A DNA stretch of 64,000 nucleotides from Callorhinus ursinus (lineage: Eukaryota > Chordata > Mammalia > Carnivora > Otariidae). Position numbers and translations under genes: made by a program. The notes under the pieces are model-generated. The model was given only the letters and a program-made list of their open reading frames with translations, did no database searches and had not been told where the DNA came from. The stretch spans positions 56,411,701-56,475,700 of the forward strand of contig NW_020312828.1 in assembly GCF_003265705.1 (NCBI RefSeq), given 5' to 3'. Shown here piece after piece: positions 11,490 through 22,686 of this stretch; position 1 is the stretch's first letter, and each line of letters begins with the position of its first letter.

Positions 11490-11705
11490 TTTATTTAATG
11501 GTTAGTCTAACATGCATTACCATATTTAGTTCTCACAAAACCCTTGATTTAAGTGCATATATATATATATCAAATCTCACATATGAAGATACTAAGGCCT
11601 AGAGATGTTAAATAATATTCCCATGGTCCTAGAGCCAACAAAGAACAGAAAAGGATGAGAACTCATGTATGCATAACAAAGTTAGTGTTCTAGATTCTAT
11701 GTAAA
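11490..11705 (-). mobile_element. MIR element, minus orientation
   Basis: The sequence follows the reverse MIR layout: TTTAGTTCTCACAAAACCCT, then ACATATGAAGATACTAAGGC, CTAGAGATGTTAAATAAT, TCCCATGGTCCTAGAGCC. These correspond to the reverse complement of the conserved MIR core. Confidence 0.65.
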
Positions 11706-12130
11706 ATAGTTGCTTCTGCAAGTATGTCATAGTCATCATGTCCAAATCCTTTCTACCTTCTATTGCTGTATTGTCTCTTCCTGTGTATGTTGATTAGATT
11801 GATGCATTTGTATCTACTCAAGCCATAAAACTTGGCATTCTTCCAGATCTATAATGACCAGGTTCTGTCAATCTCCTCCACTTCAGCTCCCACTGCTACC
11901 TAATATGTGCTCCAAACTCTAATAATGTGAAACAGCTTGTATGTCCTCAGCGTTGCATTATTTGAATTTGAATTCTCTGTGACCTTGCTCATTTTGTATG
12001 TTTTGCCACAATACACTCCACTCCCTTTTAATCTAATTCCCAAATATCCCTTATGACTCTGTTCAAGCTTTCCACACTCCACATATGCTTTCCTGAAACC
12101 AAAGCCACCATAACTCCAAAAGGTACATTC
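11706..12130 (+). mobile_element. Possible L2 fragment
   Basis: The pyrimidine-rich composition and TCTGTTCAAGCTTTCCACAC-type phrases are reminiscent of L2 3' regions. Divergence is too high for a firm call. Confidence 0.3.
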
Positions 12131-12565
12131 ACTTGTAGTTAGAGTAGATTTGTTGTTGCAACAAACTGTTAGCAGATGGTCATAAAGTATAATTAAGTTT
12201 CATTAAGAAAGATAACTTTCCCCCTAATTTGTACAAAATCTTACAAATTGGCCTACTTAAACTTTAAAATTTGGGTAAATGTCCTAAATTATGTAAGTCC
12301 TCTAACTTACGTAAATAATTAGTTGCCAACCCAACCGCAAAGTCTAGTCTCTTTCTGTCAGCAAGATCCCATGTCACTTTCTATGGGCCCTAATACCAAA
12401 TGTGTACATATGCAGTCTCTTTTGCTACATCTAGGCAATAGGCATGTGACTCAGTATTAGCTGTAAGGACTTGAGAGAGAATGTCTGCTGAAAGTAACTG
12501 AAAAAGATTTTACTTCTCAGTAAAAGGAGAGGGAAACATAAGGAAGCCCACTTTCTCCAAATGCT
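12131..12565. other. Unique DNA
   Basis: Nothing recognised between the L2-like region and the MaLR LTR. Confidence 0.5.
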
Positions 12566-12955
12566 CTCTGTATTAGTTTGGTAGTACTACCATAACAATA
12601 TACAAAGACTGGGTAGCTTCAACAACAGAAATATATTTTGTTGCTCTTCTGGTGGCTGGAAGTTCAAGATCAAGATGCCAGCAGGGTTGGTGTCCTCTGA
12701 GGCCTCTCACATAGGCTTATAGCTACCCTCTTGATGTCATTTCCCATGATTGTCCCTCTGTGCATGTGCACTCTGATGTCTGTGTGTCCAAATTCCATCT
12801 TTTCTAAGGAGACCACTCAGGTTGAATTAGGACCCACTCTAATAATGCATGCTAATGACCCATCTCCAAAATATAGTCACGTTCCAAAGTACTGAATTTC
12901 AGGGCTTCAATATTTAAATTTGGGTTGGGGGGACACAATTCAGCCCATAATACTC
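12566..12955 (-). mobile_element. MaLR-type LTR (ERVL-MaLR), minus orientation
   Basis: It begins TGTATTAGTTTGGTAGTACT and contains GACTGGGTAGCTTCAACAAC, GGTGGCTGGAAGTTCAAGAT, CAAGATGCCAGCAGGGTTGG and AATTAGGACCCACTCTAATA. It ends GGACACAATTCAGCCCATAA. This is the familiar order of a MaLR LTR (MLT1/MST type) read in reverse. No internal region is seen. Confidence 0.8.
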
Positions 12956-13727
12956 CCGAATCACTTATTATCTTGTACTTTACCATGTAATGTGATATTT
13001 TATACAGTGACAGCCATCTGTGGGGAAAGACAAAAATATCCAAGAGAAGAAAACCCAGAGCCCTAATATCACTGATCTGCTGTATTAGCCAGGCTTGGAA
13101 CACTTTGGATTCCAAATTTTCAGATTAATAAATACACTTATATTTTAAAATAATTTGTTTTATATATTTCAACTTGAACCCTAAAATATTTAACTGGTAT
13201 ATTAATAAAGCATTTGTGTATTATAATAATCAATAAAATTGATTCTAACTTCAGTAATATTGCATCTATTATAATCTTTCTGCTACACATCACAGTGCCT
13301 AACACTTAATAAAAATTTATGGAACTGAATGAACTCCATACTTCTACTTCCACATTTGCCCACAAATGCTTGTACCCACAATCACACACAAAATTCCTTC
13401 TCCTAAACCTTGGATCTCCTGGAAAAGTCTTCATTGAATCACCTTTACCTGTAACCACTAGAAAAATTTCTTTTATATTTCTTCTCCAACTCTACTGGCA
13501 TCTCTGTCTTTCTTCTCCCACTCTACTGGTATACATGTCTTCACTTTCCTTTGCTCCTTAATTATTTGTACTTCCCAACAGTCCTAAGTAAATAGTGATT
13601 TTATATTTTAATAAGTAATATTTATTACTTGTGACTTTATTATATAAAATATATGATCCGGTTGATAGTTCTGTAGTTACTATATTTTTTTGTTCACTTA
13701 AAAGTTCAAAGCTGAACTAAAATACAA
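12956..13727. other. Unique AT-rich DNA with an L2/MIR-like tail at 13285-13335
   Basis: CACAGTGCCTAACACTTAAT followed by AAAAATTTATGGAACTGAAT resembles an eroded L2/MIR 3' tail. The pyrimidine-rich block at 13481-13540 contains two approximate copies of CTTCTCCAACTCTACTGGCA spaced 31 bp apart. Confidence 0.45.
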
Positions 13728-13743
13728 GAATTTAAGAGACACA

Positions 13744-13950
13744 GGGGCGCCTGGGTGGCTCAGTTGTTAAGCATCTGCCTTCGGCTCAGGTCATGATCCC
13801 AGGGTCCTGGGATGGAGCTCCTCATCGGGCTCCCTGCTCAACAGGAAGCCTGCTGCTCCCTCTCCCACTCCCCCTGCTTGTGTTCCCTCTCTCAAGGTGT
13901 CACTCTCTGTCAAATAAGAAAACTTTTCCCAATAAAATCTTTAAAAAAAA
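13744..13950 (+). mobile_element. CAN-SINE, full length, young-looking
   Basis: The head GGGGCGCCTGGGTGGCTCAG is intact and the tail is AATAAAATCTTTAAAAAAAA. A perfect 16-bp target-site duplication, GAATTTAAGAGACACA, lies at 13728-13743 and 13951-13966. The good match to consensus and the perfect duplication suggest a relatively recent insertion. Confidence 0.97.
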
Positions 13951-13966
13951 GAATTTAAGAGACACA

Positions 13967-15190
13967 ACCTAATACAAATATAATATGTGGACTTTCATGG
14001 ATCCTGATTCACATAGACAAATGGTATATTTTTTATGACATCAGAAAAATTTGATTAGTGATCCAGTATTAGTTCATATCAAGGAAACACTTTTGAAATA
14101 ATATTGGTTTTACTGTTGTATAAGAATATAAACTTTTTTTGAGAGATTCAGTTGTAAAATGATGTGCAGAATTTGTTTAAATGCTTTAGAGCAAAGAAAG
14201 GTATATATAAATCACATTTAACAAAATCTTGAAATTTGGGGCTATTACGAGGTACACTATACTTACATAACTATTTTAAATATGTTCTTTAAACTGTATA
14301 ATAATTTTGTTAAGCATGATGTTTTCAATGACAGAAACAAAATGATTTGACCTTATTTATTCTTCCTCTTCAACTACTTTTTGTAACTAAATTAACAGAG
14401 CACAAAATGGAAGTGTGATGTAACGTGTTATTTGTTGATTAAATACTAGTATTGTCCTAGATAATGAATTTTTTTCACAAAAACAGTTTAAAGTTGAAAA
14501 AAATAATAATTTATTGGCTTCAGTAAGCACCTCTAGTGCATTCATCTGTATTCTGACACAGGCTCAGTTCTTCATTTAACTAACTTTAATTTGTTCAATA
14601 ATTTTTATCAGATCAACTGCTATAGTCACTTTAATATTAACTTTTATCATTTTCAAATCTGAGTTAGAGCTGCACTGACTATTGCACATATGTAATGCCT
14701 CATAACTTATGACAACATTCTATAATTTGAACCTTCAATTTTTAAAATATTCTCAATTTTTTAAAAGGACATACAGAAATATGGGTAGCTTCATGAAATG
14801 AAAACTAATACTGTTTATTCCTTTAGTTTCACAGGAAACAAAATCCTTGAGTTTGACAATTCTTCATGCTTCTCTGATTCATTCCTATGGGATCTCAAAC
14901 TCCCTGAGTATCCATAGAAACTCTGAATTGGTGTATATTTCTGGTGGAACTGTGTCTTTTGCTACTTCCTTTTGACAGGTGTGGTAATGACTAGTCTCAG
15001 TTATCCATAGCCAAAGAGAAACAGAACTAAAGTCGTTCACTGATACCAAACAAAACTGCTTACTCTCATTCTTGCTTTATTCTATTATTTGAAAACTCCA
15101 ACTTTTCCAACTCATTTTGAGGACTTGAGGTTTGGATTAAATGGAGATTTTAAAAAATCTGTCAAGATGGCTCCATGTAAAATACAAGGG

Positions 15191-15238
<48 letters not shown>

Positions 15239-15860
15239 TGCTATAGTGAAATAGAACTATCAGCATTAAACTCATTCATGGGCTGCCAATTTGCACATGG
15301 TTCTAATTTAGTCAGTTAAAGCATAGGTTCATTATGATCCCTATCTTGTAGAAGTATAAAAACCTAAGATAACAATAAGAGAGATATTAAGACTACATGC
15401 ATAACCAAACTAATAAGGAGCTAGGGGAGTTGTTGTTGGAAAGAAATGAATATCTTTCTTCTAATTAGTCATTATGTTAACTAGGAAATGTGGATATCAG
15501 GGTGTTAAAATCATATTTTCAATGATTTTTTAAGAGAGTTCTTAAAATGCTCTTCTGATGATAGGTAATTTTTCTCTAGGGTAATGATAGCTATGTCCAA
15601 AAAGTTCTAATATATTCTTTAAGTTTCTCCATAGGAGCCTGTTTTTTTGGATTCTGTATTACATCTTTGTGCAAATGGGCCTGTTTTTTGTCATATTTAT
15701 TTATGGCTTACTGCATATGACTAACCAGTATGATAAATCTTTCTTATAAATCAAGGCAAGTAAAATATTATCCTTAAGGTAGAGTTTTTCCAACTTATTT
15801 CACTGAATTGAACTCAGAGAGATAATATGTACAATGTTCTCCATGAAAGATTTTATATAT
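13967..15860. other. Unique AT-rich DNA
   Basis: No gene or dispersed repeat recognised apart from the TA microsatellite. The frame at 15089-15319 reads through the microsatellite (a YIYIYI run) and is not a gene. Confidence 0.55.
15193..15236. repeat. (AT)22 microsatellite
   Basis: 44 bp of perfect alternating AT. Confidence 0.98.
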
Positions 15861-15871
15861 TTTTAGATTCT

Positions 15872-16061
15872 TTAAAAAAAAAGATTTTATTTATTTATCT
15901 GGGAGAGAGAGAGAGAGTGAAAGAGAGCATGAGCAGGGGGGAGAAGGAGAAGCAGGCTCCCGGCTGAGCAGGGAGCCTGACGTGGGGCTCAAACCCAGGA
16001 CACTGGGATAATGACCTGAGCTGAAGGCCCCTGCTTAACTGACTGAGCCACCCAGGCACCC
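15872..16061 (-). mobile_element. CAN-SINE, minus strand
   Basis: TTTAAAAAAAAAGATTTTAT begins the tail and the head (reverse of GGGTGCCTGGGTGGCTCAGT) ends at 16061. The flanks TTTTAGATTCT (15861-15871) and TTTTAGTTAGATTCT (from 16062) are likely target-site copies with a 4-bp difference. Confidence 0.92.
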
Positions 16062-16078
16062 TTTTAGTTAGATTCTAA

Positions 16079-17332
16079 GGCTATATGTGGTTGGCAGACA
16101 TGCTAAGAAGAAGGAAAAATACTCAGTTTAAAGGTGAGAACTTTGATACAATTTATCTTGGCCAATAACTGTCTAAAGAAAATAAAGGGTTTTGATACTA
16201 AACATGAGAAAATGAACAGTCATTCCAATACCTTCCCAAGGCGCTGGGTCCATCTATTTTCAGAAGTCAAGAATAAATAAATGCTGGAGATCACTGCCAG
16301 TGGGATCTAGAGGATGATATATGGTACTGTTGAAAATACAAGCTCTACAACAGAGTTTTTGTGGGGTGACATCATAATTTGTCAAGTATCTCACACAGAC
16401 CTTAAAATAGTAAAAAAACATACAATTTGAAATAAAAATCCAAAAAGGTTATCTATCATGTTTTAAAAAATATTTCTCATTTGGGAAAATACTAGTCAAT
16501 GTTTAATTGTGGAGGCCATTTAGTTCTTAGTTCCTGGAGCCTAGAGGATTGTAAAAATAACTACTGACCCCGCTTGTTTGCTTTGACAAAGCAATCTACA
16601 GTGTACAAACTAACAGCAGCCTAGTGGTATTTTATAAAAGTATAATAAGTGATTAACAGATATGCAGAATGTGTCATTTAAAACAAGGAGGATGATTCAG
16701 ACGGGGAAGATGACTGGCATGACAGTAGCTACATTTGCCATACTGAGCATAAGCAGGAGCAAATGAAAGGGAAAAAGGAGAGGAAGAAAGCGAATTCTTA
16801 ACTGTCATTTATTGTACACAGTAGTCAATATAGATGATTAAGCAGTCATATGGCTGTAAAAGGGAAATTAATAGGTCCTATTTGTAAGGTTTACTAAATC
16901 CAAATGATCTATTTTCCCCACATGCAACATTTTCCTTCAATGTCATATCTACCCATCCTTCTAAAGTAGCTTTAGTGAAAACCACCCAGGTATTATGAAA
17001 TTTTAATACTGCTGACATTTGTCTTTTTTTGTTAAAGGGAAACTGAAAATCTGTTTAATTTTGTTCTTGGGAGACTTTTGAAATATTATAGACATAACAC
17101 TTAAATGCCTAACAGTTAAACTATATCTCTAAATAAAAAAAAAAAAAAACAGGTGCAATTTTTGATCAGACATGTATCTAATAATAATATATACACAATA
17201 ATAAAAGATATATCCTATGTATACTTAGAATGAAAGGAGACTCACTGATTCTTTTAGGAGGTAATCATGATGGCTTCCTCAATGAAATATGTGGCTGAAC
17301 ATTGGGATATGATAACAACCATTAGGATATGA
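16079..17332. other. Unique DNA upstream of the large L1
   Basis: No gene is seen. Just before the L1, two similar blocks, ATTGGGATATGATA (17301-17314) and ATTAGGATATGATA (17321-17334), form a 20-bp-period local repeat. A 14-A run lies near 17136-17150. Confidence 0.5.
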
Positions 17333-17334
17333 TA

Positions 17335-18899
17335 AGGGGGGGACTAAGATGGTGGAGAAGTATGAGGACCTTAGACTTTCCTTATCCCTTGACACAGCTA
17401 GATAAATATCAAATCATTCTGAATCCCCAAGAAATTGATGTGAGAACTGACAGAACAAACTGCACAACTAAAGGCAGAGAAGAAGTCACAATGTAGAAGG
17501 TAGGAGGTGTGGAGATGTGATTTGGGGGACAGAAGGATCAGAGATGCTGTGGAGGTGAGGGAGCCGCGATCACGGGAGAGGTGGGATGGGGGAAAGAGAG
17601 AAAGATGGAGGGGAGCACACAGAGGACAGCACAAGGAAAACACCCAAAGCCATTGCTGGGAAAATGAGAGGGACTGATTATCATGAGTTTTTACAACCAG
17701 CGGAGCTAAAAGACTGGTTTTATAGGTCCAAGCAGTGTCAGGTGTGGAGCCCGGTGGGCACTGCAGTGCTCCTGTGGAGGAGACAGAAGCCTGGGGCAGA
17801 TAGAATGATCTGAGGGTCTCCTGGGATGTACTGGTAGAGACAGTTCTCCCTTCTTAGAGCACCTCTGGGAGTGGTGGCATTGTCTCTCTAGAGACAAAGG
17901 AGCTGGTGAGCACCATTATGTTCTCCTGTTCCTTAGCATAGTTGCAGAGACACCAGCTAAGGGCAGCTAACCTGGGCACTGGCTTTTTGCTACGCTTTAC
18001 TCCAAACTCAAAGTTCCTGGGTCTTGGTGCAACCATCCCCCTGGGACAAACCTGCATCAGCCCTCGCATGGCGAGACTCTCCCCAAGAGGACCAGTGCAG
18101 GTCTGCCCTATGCCAGGTCCCTAGAGTTTGGAGTCATAAAACTCATCCAGCCTGCCTGAGATAAAACACAGGTGCACTACATTACCAGGTGGGAAGGCAG
18201 CCAGGACACAGACAGGGTGAAGGCAGGGATCTGAGGGATGCCTGGGACACATGAGGGGAGATTGTTTGCTCTTCTCTGAGGGCTTCTCAGACAACCGAAG
18301 GTGGGAACTCCTCTCTCCGGGATGAGGGAGAGAGCTGGTGCCATTTCCCTCCCCCATCCCTCAGTATAAACTAACTTCAGTAAGCGGCACAGTGCCAACA
18401 GTGGCAGCATAAACCACTTACACCAAGTCTCCTACCCCACCCCCGCAACCATGCTCTGCAGATGCTCTTCACTAGGAAAAGTGTGCCTGAGAACCAGAGC
18501 AGCAGGCCCCTCCCACAGAAGACCAGCACAACCCCCTGCACACACCTAGCCTATTGACCACAGACTGCTGAAAATGTCGGCTCTGGTGGAAATAACATCA
18601 GTCTCTTTTAACAAGCAGACCAGAGAACACTTAGTTAAAACTCATCATACTCTGGCCAAGGTCCAAACACTCCCCACTGTAGGTAAGGAGAAACTTTAAA
18701 GAGGACTGACCTGAGGGAAAGAACAACCAAAACATAGTAGCAGAGTGCACACAGCCTACACAAGAAACACTTCCTGAAGCACCAGGCCTTGGACAGTATA
18801 TGACCTCTTCTTAATAAAGCCATTACTCTCAGGAGCAGGAAACAAAACAGCCTTTCCTAATGCAGAGAAGAAGATAGAGACCTAGACAAAATACCAAGA
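17335..18899 (+). promoter_or_regulatory. L1 5' UTR with presumed internal promoter (decayed)
   Basis: This segment is GC-richer than its surroundings, with occasional CpGs such as GAGCCGCGATCACGGG and GCATGGCGAGACTC. In L1 elements this part carries the internal RNA polymerase II promoter. Activity of this old copy is not implied. Several small open frames on both strands here are incidental. Confidence 0.6.
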
Positions 18900-19783
18900 C
18901 AGAGAAATTCATCCCAAAAGAAAGAACAAGAAAAGGTCATGGCCAGGGATCTAACCAAAACAGGTAAAAGTACCAGAATTAATAAGTACCTGAACCAGAA
19001 TTTAAAACAATAATCATAAAGATATTAGTTGGGCTTGAGAAAAACATAGACAATACCAAGGAGTCCCTTATTACAGAAAAGACCTAAAAACTAGTCAGGC
19101 TGAAATAAAAAATGCTTATCCTTTTGAGATGCATAATCAACTGAATGTAATGACCTCAAGAATGGAAGAAGTAGACGATGAATTTCAACAAAGATAAAAT
19201 TATGGAAAATAATGAAGCTGAAAAGAAGAGGGGAAAGAAAAATATTTGATCATGAAAATAGACTTAGGGAACACAGCAACCTCATAAAGTGTAATGGCAT
19301 TTGTATCATAGGAGTTCCAAAAGAAGAAGAGAGGGGAGAAGGGGCAGAAGGTTTATTTGAGGAAATTATAGCTGAAAATGTCCCTAATCTGAGAAAGGAA
19401 ACAAACATCCAAATCCAGGAGGCACAGAGAACTCCCATCAAAATCAACAAAAGTAGGCCAATACCAAGATATATCACAGTAAAATTTGCAAAATATAGAG
19501 ATAAGGAAAACATCCTAAAAGCAGCAAGAGAAAAGAAGTCCCTAACTTACAGGGTAAGACAAATAAGTTTAGCAGCAGATGTCTCCACAGAAACTTGGAA
19601 GGCCAGTAGAAAGTGTCATGATATATATATATGCTGAATGGGAAAAATATGCAGCCAACAATACTTTATCCAGCAAGGCTATCATTCAGAATAGAAGGAG
19701 AGATAGAGTTTCCTAGACCAAAACTAAAGGAGTTTGTGATCACTAAACCAGCCCTGCAAGAAATATTAAAGGGGACACTTTGA
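18900..19783 (+). pseudogene. L1 ORF1 remnant (RNA-binding chaperone of the L1 RNP)
   Basis: ORF1p is the trimeric RNA-binding and chaperone protein that coats L1 RNA. The clearest part is an open stretch at 19212-19637 (141 codons) with IIGVPKEEE, LFEEIIAENVPNLRKE, IQIQEAQRTP and ILKAAREKKSLTYR, covering the RRM and most of the C-terminal domain. Upstream codons (about 18900-19211) contain stops. Near 19620-19632 a short TA run replaces coding sequence, and the expected C-terminal end (ALQEILKGTL-like, stop at 19781-19783) is in another frame. The gene is therefore frameshifted and dead. The start codon cannot be chosen with confidence. Confidence 0.85.
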
Positions 19784-19865
19784 GAGGGAAAGAAAGACCA
19801 AAAGTGACAAAGACTAGAAAGGAACAGAGAAAATCTCCAGAAACATGGACTTTATAGGTAATACA

Positions 19866-21368
19866 ATGGAACTAAATTCATATCTTTCAATAATCACTCT
19901 AAATGTAAATGGACTAAATGCCTCAATCAAAAGACATAGGGTATGAGAATGGAGAAAAAAAAGAAGACCCATCTATATGCTGCCTACAAGAGAATCATTT
20001 TAGATCTAAACACACCTCCAGATTGAAAGTGAGGTGATGAAGAACAATCAGTCATGCTAATGGACATCAAAAGAAAGCTGGAGTAGCCATCCTTATATGA
20101 GACAAACTAGATTTTAAACCAAAGACTGTAATAAGAGATAAAGGACATTATGTCATAATAAAGGGGGCTATCCAACACGAAGATTTAACAATCGTAGCTG
20201 GAAGCACCCAAATACATAAATCCCAACTTGGGAGCACCCAAATACATAAATCAATTAATAACAAACTTAAAGGAACTCATTGATAATAATACAAGAATAG
20301 TAGGGAACTTTAACTCTCCATTTAGAGCAACAGACAGATCATCTAAACAGAAAATCAAGGAAACAACGGCTTTGAATGACATACTGGACCAGAGGGACTT
20401 AACAGATATATTCAGAACATTTCATCCTAAATCAGCACTCTTTACAAGTACACATGGAACATTCTCCATAGATCACATACTGAGTCACAAATCAGGTGTC
20501 AACAAATACAAAAAGATTGAGATAATACCGTGCATATTTTCAGAGAACAACACTGTGAAACTCAAAGTCAACCACAAGAAAAAATTTGGAAAGACCACAC
20601 ATACATGGAGGTTAAAGAATATCCTACTAAAGAACTAAAGAATGAATGGGCTAACCAAGAAATTAAAGAAGTTTTAAAAAATACATGAAAGCAAATGAAA
20701 ATGAAAACATGATGGTCCAAAATCTTTGGGAGGCAGCAAAGTGGTCATAAGAGGGAGGTATATAGCAATGCAGGCCTACCTCAAGAAGCAAGAAAAATCT
20801 CAAATATGCAACCTAGCCTTAGACCCAAAGGAGCTAGAAAAAGAACAACATATAAAGCCTAAAGCCAGAAGAAGAAGGGAAATAATAAAGATTAAAGCCA
20901 AAATAAATGATATAGAAACAACAAATAAAAATGCGATAGAAAAGATCAATGAAACTAGGATCTCGTTCTTTGAAAGAATTAATAATTGATAAACCCCTAG
21001 CCTGACTTATCAAAAAGAAAAGAGAAAGGACCCAAATAAAAAACACAAATGATGGAGGAGAGATGATAACCAACACCACAGAAATATAAATAATTATAAG
21101 AGAACATTATGAAAAATCATATGCCAACAAACTGGGCAATCTGGAAGAAATGCAAAAATTTCTGAAAACATAAATCACCAAAGCTGAAACAGGAAGAAAT
21201 AGAAAACTGGAACAGACCCATAACCAGCAAAGAAATTGAATCAGTAATCAAAAATCTCCCAACAAACAAAAGTCCAGGGACTGATGGCTTCCTAGGGGAA
21301 TTCTACCAAACTTTATTTTATGTATTTATGTATTTATGTATTTATGTATTTATGTATGCATTTATTTT

Positions 21369-21404
<36 letters not shown>

Positions 21405-22686
21405 AGATTTTATTTATTTGAGAGAGAGAGTGAGCACGAGCAGGGAAGAGGGGCAGAGGGAGAGGGAGAAGCAGACTCCCCAGTGAGCGTGAAGCCTGAA
21501 GTGGGACTTGATCCCAGTACCCTGGGATCATGACCTGAGCTGAAGGCAGACGCTTAACTGACTGAGACACCCAGGCGCCCCTCTACCAAACATTTAAAGA
21601 AGAGTTAATATCTGTTCTTCAGAAATTGTTCCAAAAAATAGAAATGGAAGGAAAACTTCTAAAATTCATTCTAGGAGGCCAGCATTACCTTGATTCCAAA
21701 ACCAGACAAAGACCCCACTAAAAAAGAGAATTACAGGCCAATATCCCTGATGAACATGGATGCTAAAACTCTCAATAAGATACTAGCAAACTGAATCCAA
21801 CAGTACATTAAAACAATTATTCACCATGATCAAAGTGGGATTTATTCCTGGGCTGCAGGGGTGGTTCAATATTCACAAATCAATCAACATGATACATCAC
21901 ATTAATAAAAGGAAGGATAAGAACCATATGATCCTCTCAATAGATGCAGCAAAAGCATTTGCCAAAGTACAGCAACCATTCTTGATAAAAACCCTCAACA
22001 AAGTAAGGATAGAGGGGACATACCTCAACATCATAAAGGCAATATATGAAAGACCCACAGCTAATATCATCCTCCAGGGGGAAAAACAGTTTTTCTCATA
22101 CGGTCAGGAACAACATAGGGATGTTCACTCTCACCATTGTTATTTAACATATTGGTGGAAGTCCTAGCCTCAGCAATCAAACAAAAAGAAATAAAATGCA
22201 TCCAAATCCACAAGGAAGAAGTCAAACTTTCATTATTTGCAGATGACATGATACTCTATATAGAAAACCTGAAAGACTCCACTAAAAAATTGCTGGAATT
22301 GATACACGAATTCAGTAAAGTCACAGGATACGAGATCAACGTACAGAAATTTGTTGCATTTCTATACATCAATAATGAAGCAGCAGAAAGAGAAATCAAG
22401 GAATTGATCTCATTAAAATTGTACCAAAAATCATAAGATATCTAGGAATAAACCTAAACAATGAGGTAAAAGATCTGTACTCTGAAAACTATAGAACACA
22501 GATGAAAGAAATTGAGGAAGATACAAAGAAAAGGAAAACCATTCCATGCTCATAGATTGGAGAACAAGTATTGTTGAAATGTCTATACTAACTTAAAGCA
22601 ATCCACACATTTAATACAATCCCTATCAAAATACCACCAACATTTTTCACAGAGCTAGAACACACCATCCTAACATTTGTATGGAA
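19866..22686 (+). pseudogene. L1 ORF2 remnant (endonuclease / reverse transcriptase), C-terminus lost
   Basis: ORF2p nicks target DNA and reverse-transcribes L1 RNA. The frame opens at 19866 with the endonuclease start (ITLNVNGLNA in the translation). Open pieces follow at 20228-20638 (endonuclease end, DLTDIFRTFHP and SIDHILSHKSG), 20726-20989, 21826-22167 ([27 protein letters not shown]) and 22137-22436 (the catalytic FADD motif at 22236-22247). Several frame changes and stops separate the pieces. In the fingers/palm region the usual AFD reads AFA. The region after about residue 850 of some 1275 is absent. A 30-bp-period duplication at 20203-20252 and a SINE at 21312-21581 interrupt it further. 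Confidence 0.88.
21312..21581 (-). mobile_element. CAN-SINE nested in L1 ORF2, with expanded tail
   Basis: A minus-strand SINE whose tail has grown into ATTTATGT and TTTA repeats (about 21315-21405). The head (reverse of GGGGCGCCTGGGTGTCTCAG) ends at 21581. The target-site duplication TCTACCAAAC lies at 21302-21311 and 21582-21591 and is L1 ORF2 sequence, so the SINE is younger than the L1. Confidence 0.95.

Larger units (their letters stand above)
17335..22686 (+). mobile_element. Carnivoran L1 with 5' UTR and both ORF remnants, 3' end missing
   Basis: The element opens with a G-run and ACTAAGATGGTGGAGAAGTA, the typical start of an L1 5' UTR. Next come about 1.5 kb of relatively GC-rich 5' UTR, an ORF1 region (about 18900-19783) and an ORF2 region (from 19866). 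It stops abruptly after TTTGTATGGAACC at about 22686, where roughly the last third of ORF2, the 3' UTR and the A-tail should follow. L2 sequence begins there instead. Stops and frameshifts break both ORFs, so the copy cannot move on its own. A CAN-SINE sits in ORF2 at 21312-21581. Confidence 0.9.

Noticed and set aside
13744..13950. tRNA gene
   Set aside because: The tRNA-like head with A- and B-box-like words belongs to a CAN-SINE, which has a CT-rich body, an A-tail and target duplications. The same holds for all other copies.
15089..15319. Frame with a YIYIYI run as a protein repeat
   Set aside because: It is a read-through of the AT microsatellite. The same artefact appears at 62751-63056.
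17335..18900. CpG island or gene promoter
   Set aside because: The GC-richer stretch is the L1 5' UTR. CpG density is low and no host exon follows.
19250..19513. Minus-strand frame opposite L1 ORF1
   Set aside because: Shadow of the ORF1 coding stretch on the other strand.
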